A stretch of DNA of 64,000 bases from positions 481,403,392 to 481,467,391 of the forward strand of contig CM042694.1 of the NCBI GenBank assembly GCA_023614405.1. The letters run 5' to 3'. Below are positions 34,497-45,863 of the stretch, piece after piece. Position numbers and translations under genes: made by a program. The stretch comes from Avena insularis (lineage: Eukaryota; Streptophyta; Magnoliopsida; Poales; Poaceae). Position 1 is the first letter of the stretch, and every line of letters begins with the position of its first letter. Below the pieces are notes generated by a model. It searched no databases and was not told where the DNA came from. It worked only from the letters and a program-made list of their open reading frames with translations.

Positions 34497-35579
34497 CTAA
34501 GATAGGGCATTCACAGGGGCATTGGCGGCAGTCTTCTTGGGACACTCATTGGAGTAGTGACCCTTCACTCCACACTCAAAACAAGTGATCTGGGACTTTT
34601 CCTTGACTGTGACAGGCACAACATTGCTGCTAGTTCTGGGTGCGGTGTTGTTGTTGTTGTTGCTCTTGGGAGGGGCACGGTTGTAATGGTTGGCATTGCC
34701 AGAGTTGTGATTGTTTCCTACGGACTTCACATTGCCTCCGCTACGGTTGGGGTAGCTTGGGAGAGAATTTGGGGGTCGGTTGTTCCTTGGTGCATATCCT
34801 GGTGAAGTGTTGGGACGGTACTTCTAGTGACTACTTGATCCAGACTGCTGCACCATACGACGCTTGCGATTGTCATTTGCCTGGTTAATCTTCCCTTCCA
34901 TTTGAATGGCAGAGTCGACTAGCTCTTCGAGATCTTGGAAGCGGATATTGATGAGGACAGTCTGCATCTCATCATGCAGTCCGTTCAAGAATCTCTCCTT
35001 CTTCTTGGCCTCTGTGTTGATCTCATTAGGTGCATATCTGGCAAGTGACAGGAATCTGTCACGGTACTCCACCACAGTCATTCTTCCTTGCTTCAATTCG
35101 TGGAACTCATCTCTCATTCGGTTGACTAGTCCCTGCGGCACGTGAGTGCGACTGAACTTGACTTTGAATGCTTCCCATGTCATCACTTGACCATGGTTCA
35201 TATTGCGGATGCTATTCCACCAAGCTCTTGCATCTCCCGCCAGATAGTGGGTGGCGAAGAAGACTTTCTCATTTTCATCAACTCCTGCAACTTCAAGGTT
35301 GTTTTCCATCGTCTATAACCAATCGTCAGCATCTAATGGGTTTTCAGATTGGTTGAAGATTGGGGGATTGGTATTCTGAATTTTTTTGAGTTTGGATCCA
35401 TGGTGATCCTGATTTCCATGTACTTGGTTGTTGAGAGCCATCTGGGCGATCTGCTGCAATGTTGCTAAGTTGGCTTGGCGCTCGGCCCTACTTGCTTCAC
35501 GGTCTACGATGAGATTCTGCAAGATCTGCAGCATTGGGTCCTGCGACGAGCTGCTCCCTCCTTGGTTTCCACGAGTCAT
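34497..35579 (-). pseudogene. Gypsy H1 gag
   Basis: It starts MTRGNQGGSSSSQDPML at 35579. A capsid region with NPLDADDWL and LAGDARAWWNSI follows, then a zinc knuckle CFECGVKGHYSNEC near 34550-34590. In-frame TAGs occur at 35313-35315, about 34830 and about 34497. The H2 copy has Gln codons at all three sites. Gag forms the particle shell. Confidence 0.85.
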
Positions 35580-35825
35580 CTGAAGATTGAGATAGATATA
35601 AGGGTAAGAGGGAAATTCTAAGGTTCATGGTTTTGGGTTTTCAAAGCTAAAACTTTGAGTTAGACTCAGGTTTTTCAACTAACTTCATTTTAATTTATGC
35701 AAGCAAGCACACGATACAACACACACCACAACAACAAAGGAAAGCAGATGGTTTGAAGAACCATTCTACAAGCTACAATACAGTGGGACCGATACAACTC
35801 ATGCTACGATAGTGCTCTCGTGCAT
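35580..35825 (-). other. Spacer between ORF0 and gag in Gypsy H1
   Basis: About 250 bases without a gene, repeated in H2 at 56776-57020. The AT-rich sequence is similar in both copies. Confidence 0.5.
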
Positions 35826-36594
35826 CTACTCATCGTCGATGAAGTCAGAGTCCTCATCATCAGTGTAGAAGTGCACAACATCCTCCTCTAGAAAGTCATC
35901 ATCATTGCTGAGGTAAGAATCCATGTCTCCCTGGATGTCTTCTCCCTCATCTTCTTCTTCCTTGGCGGCAAGCTGAGCTTCCTGCTCCTTGACGGTCTTC
36001 TCGAGGTCGGCCACCTTCTTGCAAAGACGAGCGATGGTGAGATCCTTCTTTGCATGCTGGCGGCAAAGAGACTGGCGGTCCTGGACTAGTAGTGCGAAAG
36101 TCTAGGCCTTCTAGTCGGCAATGGCATGGTTCTGGTTGGCTATCTCCCTGGCATTGTCTAGTTCCTGTTGTCTGTCGTGCAGCAAGAAGTCAAGATTCTA
36201 CACTTGACGCCTCAATTCTGGGTGACTTGGCATCTCCATCGGCATTCCCATGAAGTCACATCTTGCATAGTGAGCAAAACGGGTTCCTTGGATCTTGTTG
36301 ACGCTGAGGGCACAAAGACATGCGAGAACTTCATGCATTGCCCTGGCTAATCCATCTAGCCAGTTGTTCTCTCTCACGGAGAACTGAATTCTCCCAGAAG
36401 TTGGTGCTTTGATGCTTCCTCTAAGATCTGCGGTGACTAGCCACTGTAGGTCTCCTCCTGGGGGTCCTGAAAGTTGAGCTCCAAGAAACTCCGGATGTGG
36501 GCGTCCCAGTAACTCCGACAGTGAATCCAGATCCCTCTCGAAGATCAGCTGAACTCCGTTTCCCAACTGGTAGAACTTGCTGAACTAAGTCTCC
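35826..36594 (-). pseudogene. Gypsy H1 ORF0 upstream of gag
   Basis: The reading frame lies between the primer site and gag. Conserved blocks are FERDLDSLSELLGRPHPEFL, MHEVLACLCALSVNKIQGT, FMGMPMEMPSHPEL and a C-terminus ending TDDEDSDFIDDE. The start ATG at 36594 is followed after two codons by TAG, and further stops lie in the middle (near 36196 and 36110). See the H2 entry for the better-preserved copy. Confidence 0.65.
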
Positions 36595-36810
36595 ATCTAC
36601 AAGAATTAAGGATGAGGAAATTAGTGAGGTGATCAAGTGTGTCAAGTTTTAAGTAGTAATGTAAGAATTTTGAGGAACATGAATTTTTGAGAAAGAATGA
36701 GTTCACAAGGGTAAGAGAGGAAATAGTTTTTCATAAATACTCACTTTGGTTTTGAAGCTAAGTTTTTGGTTTGGACGTCCATTCTAACTAGGGTCTCCTA
36801 TGGTCAGGAA

Positions 36811-36824
36811 GGCTCTGATACCAA
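36811..36824 (-). other. Gypsy H1 primer-binding site
   Basis: The minus strand reads TTGGTATCAGAGCC two bases after the 5' LTR, complementary to initiator tRNA-Met. Confidence 0.85.
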
Positions 36825-36826
36825 CT

Positions 36827-39800
36827 TGTCAACACCCGGATTTTTAATCCCAGATGCCCGTTATGCCATACCTCGCAATCCCAGGATTACCATTTTTGCG
36901 AGACATAACGGATTGGATATCACAGTACATCATCCATTACAAACCATACATAAGGTCTTACACAAATAAGGATCTCATGATCCAGTCTTTAATACAACAA
37001 GCAGCGGAAATAAAAGATAAGCGTAGCGGTGGGGTCCATCTTCAGGGGCACAGGCAATGCTGACGAAGGCAGATAGTCCTAGTTATCATAGCCGTCCTGA
37101 TGGCCATCCTCTTGATAGTCTCCTTCATAGTCTAGCCATGAGAATAGCCAGGGACAAAAGCCATGAGTACTCTTTAAGTACTCACAACCTACTATTAACA
37201 GGTACTATGGTTCTAAGTTAAAGTGCTAAATCTAAGTTTAACTCTAAAGTTAAGTTTGAAACCTAAGCTGAGTTCAGAAGCAAAGAAAGATGAAGTAAAG
37301 TTCTAGAATCACTTAAGTTGGGAAGCTATTGTCATAAACACAACCTTGTTGTGGTCAAGTCAAGATTCATCCTTCATTTCAAGTTATTTAGAAAACATCT
37401 GACAACGAAACAGTATGGCCATTCCAACTGTCCATAACCGTAGACGCGGCTATTCGAATAGTTTGACACTCTACAGAGGTGGTACACTTTCACCGCAAGA
37501 TTCGATACATCTATCAGGGATAACTCTGAATCATCATACTTAGTATGCAGATAATAACACATAACCTTCCCTTTACACACCTTAGTATAAGCACCTTTCC
37601 TATGAGCATGGCCTCCCAACCATGACCATCGGTCATCTTGGGCACTGCATAGGTGGACATCATTGAGAGGTAGCCTCAGCTCAAACCTCTCCTGCGAGGG
37701 AACTAATACTAATGCATATAAATTTCCAGCTAAGCCTTACCCAATTCAGGTAATCTAGTTGTGCGGTAAATTTGTAATGGTATCGCATCCGAATCCAACC
37801 ATCAGTTTTATAAAAGGGTTAAGGCTCATGCCTCAACATTTTCATCGTCATCAACCATTTGTGTTTCTCAACACATGTCAAAACATCTCAATAGAATGAC
37901 TCATCATTCCAAGGTTTTCATAATTCATTTTCACCAAGTGTTCCCATCTAAAGTGACTCAAGTTTTTGATCTACTCTAAATTACTAAGTTAAGAGTGTTC
38001 ATTAAGGTGGAAGTGATGGGTTCAATCTCATGCCATAGAATGACATCTAAAGGTTTCTAAATAGGTCAAGTTTTATACTTTTTATGCTACCTTCAGAACA
38101 AGTAAAGAACTTGGTGTAAACTAAGGGAGGTAAAAACTTGTAAACAAAGACTTGAGGTAACTACTAGTTAAAAAGGGGTGTGATCAAAGTATGCTTAAAG
38201 CATGTTTTCTAGACCATCTATTTTGATCCTAGCTTGCTAAGCACTAAACTTGCAAGTGTTAGCTTGCACTGTTAATGGTGGCTTGCCTTGGTTGGTGCAG
38301 TGGTTGAAGTTTTCTTCGTCTTCGTCTTGATAGCACTCCTCCTCCTCGTAAGCTTGGTCGGTACTATCTTCTATAAATATATACGGAGTACACAATCACC
38401 AAACAATACTTAACTAGGCTAGATAGCATTCTAAGACACACAATTTATGATCTATTATCATCACAAGCATCACAAGTTTAATTCAATAGTTTCATTCTTT
38501 TTAATTTAGAAAGGTAATTTCTACTCATTGAAAAATTAACTAAGATTTAATATTCACCGCTTAAAATATGGGATCATGTTGACACATGTCATCACCACAT
38601 ACTCTAATATGTGGGAATGAGATTTAAAGGTTGGATCATAATCACTTTGGTTTAAGTTCATTATTTAATGATTTAAAGTGACTAGAAATGCCTATATAGT
38701 ATTAATTTGGTACTAGTCCAAAGTCACTACATGTAAACCTTAATATTATTACATATTTAGATAGATATGGTGAAATCTGATTTTTGAGAGTTGGAATCAA
38801 CTCAAAAGCTATCTTGGTTGATTTTATAAAAATGTTGCAAGGTGCAAATGCTTCTGTTTTGTTATTTTTATTAGGACAGATCTATAACTCTAATTGAATT
38901 AAATCCAACGGTCTTGGATAGATCATCTCAATACCTTTCAGACAAAATTGGTTTCATGCAATTTGGATTTATAAAACTCCCATAATTGAATTTTAAACTA
39001 GTGGACAGAAACTAGATTCAACTTTAAAGAAAAATCAAGATTTGAACGGTTGGGCTAGCGCGGGAAAGAACTTGGGCCGGCCCAGTGGCGCTCCGCGGTG
39101 CGGGGCTCAGCTGACAGGGGGTCCCGCTTGTCAGTGGGTCTTAACACGCGAAACGGTACGCGCGCTGTGGGCCGTAGGATTAGAAAGGGGATCTACGGCT
39201 GAGGGTCGTCGTTAACGACGAACAGGTCGCCGACGAGCTCAAACCCTAGCGGCTCGGTGGGGGTCTGCTGGGGATGTACCAAGGCTCCAGCGGGGTAGGC
39301 GAGGTGGGCAAACGAATTGGAAGACGACGGCGAGGCGAGGCGTGGTTGCGGCGGAGCTTGGGGTGCCCTAAATCGCAGGCGCCATTCTCCTGCTGCGGCT
39401 GCTCTGGCTCCAATTCCGGCGAGGCAGAGCTTACTTGGCTCCAGCGAGAGGGGTGAAAGGATCAGTGAGAGGTGGGGAGTGAGTGGATGTGGAGAAATGG
39501 TGCGGGGGAGGCCGGTTTATATAGGCCCGACGGTGAGACCGAAGGGTATGGGCAGGTGACTCCGGCGACACGGCTACGGGCGGCTAGCGGCATGGCGGAG
39601 GATGGCGATCGATAGGTGGTCTCTTGGTGGTGCTCTAGGAAGTGAATGCGGGCGTAGGGGCGGTGGTATGCGGTCTGGGCGAGGTGGCGCTCTGAGCGGC
39701 AGAGGCGGCGGTGTCCACGGCGAGCGGTGGCTGTGGGGCGTTGGGCGGCCAGCGGGGGTGTCTGGGGTGTTCCCCAGGTCATGGCGGAGCGGTGGGCGCG

Positions 39801-40791
39801 GGCTGCGGCCAAGGGGCGGTCTGTGCACGCGGGGACAGAGCGTGCTCTATGGGCGGTGTCGGCATGGTCGACCAGCTCTGGGCGCGGCGGTTCCTGGCCG
39901 CTCTGCTCTTTGTCTCTGGCCTGGGGCTGGTTGGACGGTGGAGGTGGACCACCGGCGGCGTGCTAGACATGGCGAGAGAGGCTGGCGGCTGCTATAGCGT
40001 GATGTCGCCGGTGGGGTGCTCTAAGTGCTCGGCCTTGATGGCCATGACCATTTGGTCATGTGCACAGGGCTTGGCCGGGCTAGCAATTGGTAGGGTTGGT
40101 ACTGGGGGAACAAGGGGACAAGGTTAGGCACAAATGGTGACCAAAATTACTGCTCCAAATAGTGTTTGGATTTTGGACAGATTTGTGCACACAAGCTGTT
40201 TGATGAAATGGCCAAAAGAGAAAAACTTTGGAATTTTGATTTCAAATTTTTTGGGTGTTCTCCACTAGTGCTAGGTAGTCTCTGGTTGCAAGGGTTTTGA
40301 AAGTGGAGCTTGTTTGAATGGTTTTTGAAAAAGTGGGATCTTCCCATATGAAATAGATTCAATTTTGAACTATCATTAAAAATTAGTATTTGAAAGATTT
40401 TTGCAGATCACAAGGTGGGCCTTGGTACCTCATTATGTGTACTAGCAAGGGGTGCAAAGATCATGAATTGTTTCTGTTAAGAAATGAGTGCTAGGAATAC
40501 TCAAAGTAGTGTAGGGGATTAAAATGGCCAAAATGACCATTCCTCCTTTTTAATTGTTTTTTATTTGATTTTCTTTGGTAAAAGTTTGGGAATGATGTAG
40601 ATGATGTTTAAATCACCTAGGAAACATTTTACAAGCATTGGATTACTTAAACAAGGCACTTCAAATCAACTCCTATTTTAAATGCACACACATATGAATG
40701 CTTTCATTTTTAATTTGGAAAAGTTTTTGTTAACCCTATTTTTGGATGATTTGGTCTTGATAAGCTTGGATTAAAGTTTTGGGATGTTACA
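36827..40791 (-). mobile_element. Gypsy H1 5' LTR (3965 bp)
   Basis: This is the LTR that would drive the element. It has a TATA box at 39516-39523 on the minus strand and a GC-rich leader below it (39150-39500). It is nearly identical by eye to 27086-31013 outside 39140-39480. Confidence 0.85.
39516..39523 (-). promoter_or_regulatory. TATA box of Gypsy H1 5' LTR
   Basis: The minus strand reads TATATAAA between GC-rich segments. H2 has TATAAAAG at the corresponding place (near 60703). The 3' LTR copy of H1 is mutated there. Confidence 0.6.
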
Positions 40792-40835
40792 GTCCCACCC
40801 CGGGACTTTGAGGGAGGTAGTACCTCCCATCCCCC

Positions 40836-40843
40836 TATATATA
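40836..40843 (+). promoter_or_regulatory. TATA box of the Copia D 5' LTR
   Basis: TATATATA lies 40 bases right of the Gypsy H1 insertion. The same box is at 47128-47135 in the 3' LTR. Confidence 0.65.
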
Positions 40844-40920
40844 GTGGGGGTATTTGGCCAGATAAATAGACCCAATAATCAATAAAGGTCTTCTCACTTT
40901 TGGGAGGACATCTAATTGAT

Positions 40921-40949
40921 ATTTTCTCTCTCTCCCTCTCTCTCTCTCT
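40921..40949 (+). repeat. CT microsatellite in Copia D LTR
   Basis: TTTTCTCTCTCTCCCTCTCT-like run just downstream of the transcript start. The 3' LTR copy (47217-47239) is shorter by several units. Confidence 0.8.
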
Positions 40950-41364
40950 TGATTGTGGTCCCAAGTTCGGACTGCGCGAACGAGAGACATCTTCACTACG
41001 GAGCGCCATCGCGCTGCAGGATTCGGATCCAGGAGCTCTACTTCCGCAACTGCTGCTGGATCGGGGAAGCGGGAGTCATCGTCAGGCACCGGACGTGTGT
41101 AACTCCCCGCTAGGTGTCTCACCTAGGCACTCAAGTCGTTGGAGCCAAGGGAGCGCAAGGACTTCATCACGACCTTGAGGCCGGCTTCGGCTCGTCTACA
41201 TCAACCATGCTCTCCTGAGCGTTGACAACACTTTTCGGTATTTAAGGGTAAGTTCGCGAAAAGCCCCTCCCGTTACTGTATTACTAATAGATAGGCCCTG
41301 GCAGCATCAGGGGTTCAGGGGCGTAGGGTAAAAATTATTGTTTTCATATGTGGAACCCCTACAG

Positions 41365-41376
41365 TGGTATCAGAGC
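41365..41376 (+). other. Copia D primer-binding site
   Basis: TGGTATCAGAGC follows the LTR end by one base and is complementary to initiator tRNA-Met. Confidence 0.9.
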
Positions 41377-42492
41377 TAGATTTATGCGTAGTAATGCTAG
41401 TACGGGTAGAACACACGAGATGTAGCGTGTGGGTGTTGATCTTTTAGTTGTTACCCTCCCACGTGTACTTGTGTATACCACAGTAATGCTTGATGAAGCG
41501 GTCCCCAACCGACTTTACGCATTCATTCGCGAGACTGGTCCATGCTTGACATACGGCTTGTACCTATAAAGTGGCTTAGGGGGTGTCTGTCTCTCTCGCA
41601 TTAGTTGGTATGCCATTTGCAACAGAGGGCCCCGAAAGGGGTGTAGTAGAGACAACTACTTGATTAGCGTTGTGCTGAAAGTTCGTAGGTAAGAACGGTT
41701 CTTGTGCGAAAGCCCATTCAGCCACATAAAACATGCAAAGATAAAGTAGAGGCGTCTAACTTTGTTTTGCAGGGGGTGTTGCTTTGTGATATGGTTGTGG
41801 CAAAGGTAAAGTGATTACCTTATGTTACATAGTAGTAGATAGTCACGGAGGTGACGGACTACCACGCCGGAAAGACACCGGTACCCTGGTGTCTACGGCG
41901 CCGGAACGCTGGCGCCGGAATCCGGTGACGACGGATGGAGATCACGACGTGAAGGACCATATCACATCGCATTTTCATTCAATGTTATTGTTTGTATATC
42001 TTATTGTGTGCTAGTATTAGATACTCGATGGTAGCCTAATAAGATGATCCCTGTTAAAATTACCAACGATTGTGTTCCCCCTTAGTGTGCACCACCAAGA
42101 AAGTTCTTCGGTATGAGGCGATCCATGGTACAGGCATGGGTGTCAGACATATCTACGTTCGCATACAGTGGGTGTAAGCCATGTTGCACAGCGAATACAC
42201 TAAGGTTGAGTTGGTGAGCCTAGCACGCCATAGAAGCGTAGCCTCGGATCACGGATGGTCGAAAGATCGAGCACGAGTCACATGAATGATGTGACCGACG
42301 TTTAGCGTCCACCTTTGAACCCACATTGATGGCCGTGTTAATCGGGGGAGATGTGGCTGATAGGGGTCGTGTTATCACTAGGAACCCTTATGGGGATAGG
42401 TGTTTCTGAGTGGAGTTATTATTAACTCATTTAATTATAAACTTAGTCTAAATTCCTTTTTGCAAATTGTAAATGTAGAAAAGTTCTCCCCG
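41377..42492 (+). other. Copia D untranslated leader
   Basis: The 1.1 kb leader has no gene. Two blocks (41377-41600 and 42080-42290) match the Copia B leader read in reverse. The intervening part includes a GC-rich segment at 41840-41940 absent from B. Confidence 0.6.
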
Positions 42493-43190
42493 ATGCCACC
42501 TTTCCTATTGACGATTGATTGGTTAGAAGGAGAGAAGCTCAGATTAGATGGATCAAACTTCTCCATATGGGTTTTGTGTCTGCATGTTCTCCTTAGCAAG
42601 AATGACGTGGTCGACTACATACTCGACAGGATGGATTTGGATTAGCCCATTGACCTAGAGACCCCAGAGCTGCGGGAAGACCGCTATCTCCGTTGGGAGA
42701 TGGCCTCCTTCATTTCAGTTACTATGTGTTTCGGAATGGTCGATGAGTTGTGGCCTTTCGTGGGTGATGTCAACCCTCGTTCGGTAATGCTATAGCTTAG
42801 GACACATTTCGTGGAACAAGCACGCATATGGGAGCATGAGCTGATGGGAGACTTCCTCTCCATTAAGATGGAGGAGAACTCAGCACTTGACGACCACTTG
42901 GAGCGCATGCATGATGTGTACATGAGGCCTGCATACTTCCTGGATAGCTGGATGACGGGCTCTTTTGCAAATGGCGTAGTGCTGTGGTCGCTGCCACCAA
43001 GCTACCAGGCACAAGTCAGGACATGCATTTTGAGAGGCGCCGCGGAATCAATGGAATTCCACCGGTTTGTGACACATCTCAGGAATGTGTTGGTTGAACC
43101 AGATGTCGCTCAGGTCATCAATGACAAAGGTATATATTTGATATATAATTTTATAAATGTTATAATCTTGCACACACATTTGCAGTGTTA
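42493..43190 (+). pseudogene. Copia D gag
   Basis: ATG at 42493 opens a frame reading MPPFLLTIDWLEGEKLRLDG and NFSIWVLCLHVLL, the Angela/BARE-type capsid start, and continues through LRTHFVEQARIWEHELMGDF and VVLWSLPPSYQAQVRTCI. TAG stops lie at 42643-42645 and 42793-42795. Coding similarity ends near 43130 at AAAG/GTATAT, and a TTTGCAG lies near 43184, so a short intron is possible. No zinc knuckle is seen downstream. Gag alone could be packaged only with help from related elements. Confidence 0.7.
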
Positions 43191-45848
43191 AGTATATTTG
43201 ATACTTGTTCTGTTTTGATGAAAACATGTCCTTCTGCATGAGAGGTGCTTGCTGGAGAGGAGGTGATGTTGTGTGTTAATGACGAGCATGATGATGATGG
43301 CCGACGACACTCTCCCTTTGTGAGACGGTTATTCATATGAGTTTGTAACAAACAGTTGTTCTACTTTTATGAATGATTTCTATCTTGTTTGATTATGTGT
43401 GAATTATCCTTGTTGTTTGAAACTAATTGATAATGCATGAACATTTGTAAAATATAGAAATGCCTTAAAATACCCAACTTAATGATATATTCATTAATGA
43501 ATGAAACCATTGTTTGAATTCAAAGTTATAATGATAATATGTGAAAGTCATTCAATTTCTTATCACATATAAATCATGCCTAACTTCGGCAAAATAACTT
43601 GAACACTGTGTATTACTTGAATACAAAGTGTTTAATGAATTGTTAAAAGTAAATACATATTCAATGTATTGTGTTTTATCGAAAATGGTAATTATCATTA
43701 TATGATTGTTTTAAAAGTGTAAAGAAGTTTACCAAAGGAAACATGAATATGAAACTATTTGATTTGATCAAAGTGTTTCATCAACAAAGGGTATAAAGAT
43801 AAAAGAGAATCTAATTACTATGATTTGATCAATAGTAATGAAATTCGACTTTATAAGAATGACATAAAGAAGATTGTGGAATGCAAAGCGTTTTGAAACA
43901 TCGAAATGCAAAGCATCACAATGTTATATCAGATATCAAAATGGGTTAAAGAAATGGCACCAAATAAATCGTTGTAGTGTAGATGTAGAGACCATTAGTT
44001 AGAAATAGTTAGCACTCGATTAGAATATATAGTCAACCATCTGGATTCATGAAAGCGGCTCCATATCTGGTATGGATCATCGTAAAAGTTTTGGGGTTAT
44101 TCGATATAACCAAAACGATAGCGAATAAGTCCTTGTAGAGTATTCATTGGAAACTTTGAATACAAAATCCATAGCTGAAACCAAAAGGGAAGCATAACTA
44201 GTATTGCTTGAATTTTGGTGCATTCTTGAGAAAACTCACTTTTAGTGATATTTCTCGATTATGGAGCAAATGGAAGATAGTGTGAAACATAATGAGGATT
44301 CAAATCCCTACATCAGAGTGTTGAGAAGTGCAACGAACAACGTTCCTGAATGATTCTCTTCACAAAGGAAAGAATCAATGATAATGATCATTGTGTTTTC
44401 CCCACTGCTGTTTTCACTAGATGAAGTAGGATTCAAAATGTAGCCCATATCTTGTATGGAGACATTTGTGAATCATTTGTCATGATTCTTGGAATATGAC
44501 ATAACTACGAACTACTAAGGAAATAATGGTAAACTAGAATTATGAGAAATCCTAGAAGAAAAATTCACTTGAGATTAGAAAGCAATTCGTTGCCAAATCT
44601 CACAAGTAAAAAGGGTTACTGGAATTTTCCCAAATGACTGCAAAGCCATAGTGGAAAAAGGGGTGAATGACAAAAGCACAATTTGTCAAGTATTGGACGA
44701 ATTCAAATGAATTTGATTCACGTGTGCTTAATGTCTGGTGGATTTAAAACTAGTAAAAGTACTAGCATCTCAAAGTAAATCTCTAAGTTTGATATTTGAT
44801 CAAAGGTTTTTGAAATTGTTCAAAATAGTGAGTGGATGTGCAATTTGCATGAAATTGAGTGGGAGCTATGAAAGTCTTCCTAAAACAATATGTGAATGAC
44901 ATATTTTTGAGTGGGAGCTTATACGAATAATTCTTAAGTGAGTTAAGAATAAAAGCGCAAGTACTTATAAATAATGATTTATAAGATGTAGAAGTTGATA
45001 ATAGGTGTATTATGATATTATGTAGTATTCCTTCAGGGATTCTAGAAAGGGTCTCAGAATAGAAGTTAATTAAGGAAATGGTCCTTAATAACTCAAGTTA
45101 GGAATAGTATTAAGTTTAACATCAATGGTTGAAAAGAAAGAAAAGGATGATCATCATCCACTATGTTGAGACATAGGTTCTATCTTAGAAAACCATGATG
45201 ATAACTTAACATAATATGTAATCCAATAAGGAACGTTTGAAAGTGATTAAGTTCGAATCCCAGAATGTTAAGATAAGTTTGTCCGCATAGTCTAATAGAG
45301 AACTACGGACATGTTTTCCAAATCCATAAAGGATGACATATCTTAAAACATAAAGAGTTATGTTATAAGGGAATATGTTGGAATCTCCCGTAAATATCCA
45401 TTGAAGTCAAGTAGGAAGCGAGGTGAACAAAACATTGAAAGTTGCACAGAGTGCACTGGTGTTTCGATGAATACATTTATAATAATAGATAAGGGTACCA
45501 TATAAAGTGTTGTATAATGTTATGGCAGGGCTTGTTCGCTTCTAACATAGAATGATGTGTCCTAGGGCATAGTTCCCATGAGAAATCCCTCGAGGTTGAT
45601 CTAAAGTCACTGTAGGCTCCTAGAATCAGGCCTCGTTCTACTGCCATAGCGACGATGCATACACACAGATGTTATCATGTGATGGTAAAGTATTAATGTC
45701 AATCAAGGTGACATTAGTAAGTTGCAAAGGATTTGGGACTATAAAGTACAGACCCAAGACTCAACCTCTTCCATGAGAAAGCATGTTCATGGTATCGGAT
45801 ATGGTGCCAATGATTAAGAACAAATGCAGCTAGTGTATTTGTACTCTA
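43191..45848 (+). other. Copia D AT-rich internal region without pol
   Basis: Over about 2.6 kb no reading frame of 60 codons is present after 43351, and no protease, integrase or RT motif is recognisable in any frame, although the flanking gag is still readable. This points to replacement or deletion of pol, not to simple point decay. Confidence 0.6.
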
Positions 45849-45863
45849 GTGCAAGTGGGAGAC
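45849..45863 (+). other. Copia D polypurine tract
   Basis: GTGCAAGTGGGAGAC directly precedes the 3' LTR and is the tract typical of Angela/BARE elements. Confidence 0.85.

Larger units (their letters stand above)
27086..40791 (-). mobile_element. Gypsy H1, complete Tekay-like chromovirus with ORF0
   Basis: LTRs at 27086-31013 (3' LTR) and 36827-40791 (5' LTR) flank a 5.8 kb internal region. GTCCC occurs at 27081-27085 and 40792-40796. The uninterrupted site is preserved in the 3' LTR of Copia D near 47080-47100. Minus-strand gene order is ORF0, gag, protease, RT, RNase H, integrase, chromodomain. About seven stops and at least two frameshifts make it defective. Each LTR is nearly 4 kb, unusually long. 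Confidence 0.9.
40797..41363 (+). mobile_element. Copia D 5' LTR, second part
   Basis: It continues the LTR after H1, with a TATA box at 40836-40843, a CT microsatellite at 40921-40949 and the end GGAACCCCTACA. It aligns with 47093-47650. Confidence 0.8.

Noticed and set aside
41365..41376. tRNA-Met-like matches at primer sites taken as tRNA genes
   Set aside because: Only 10-15 bases match and they adjoin LTR ends; no cloverleaf is present.
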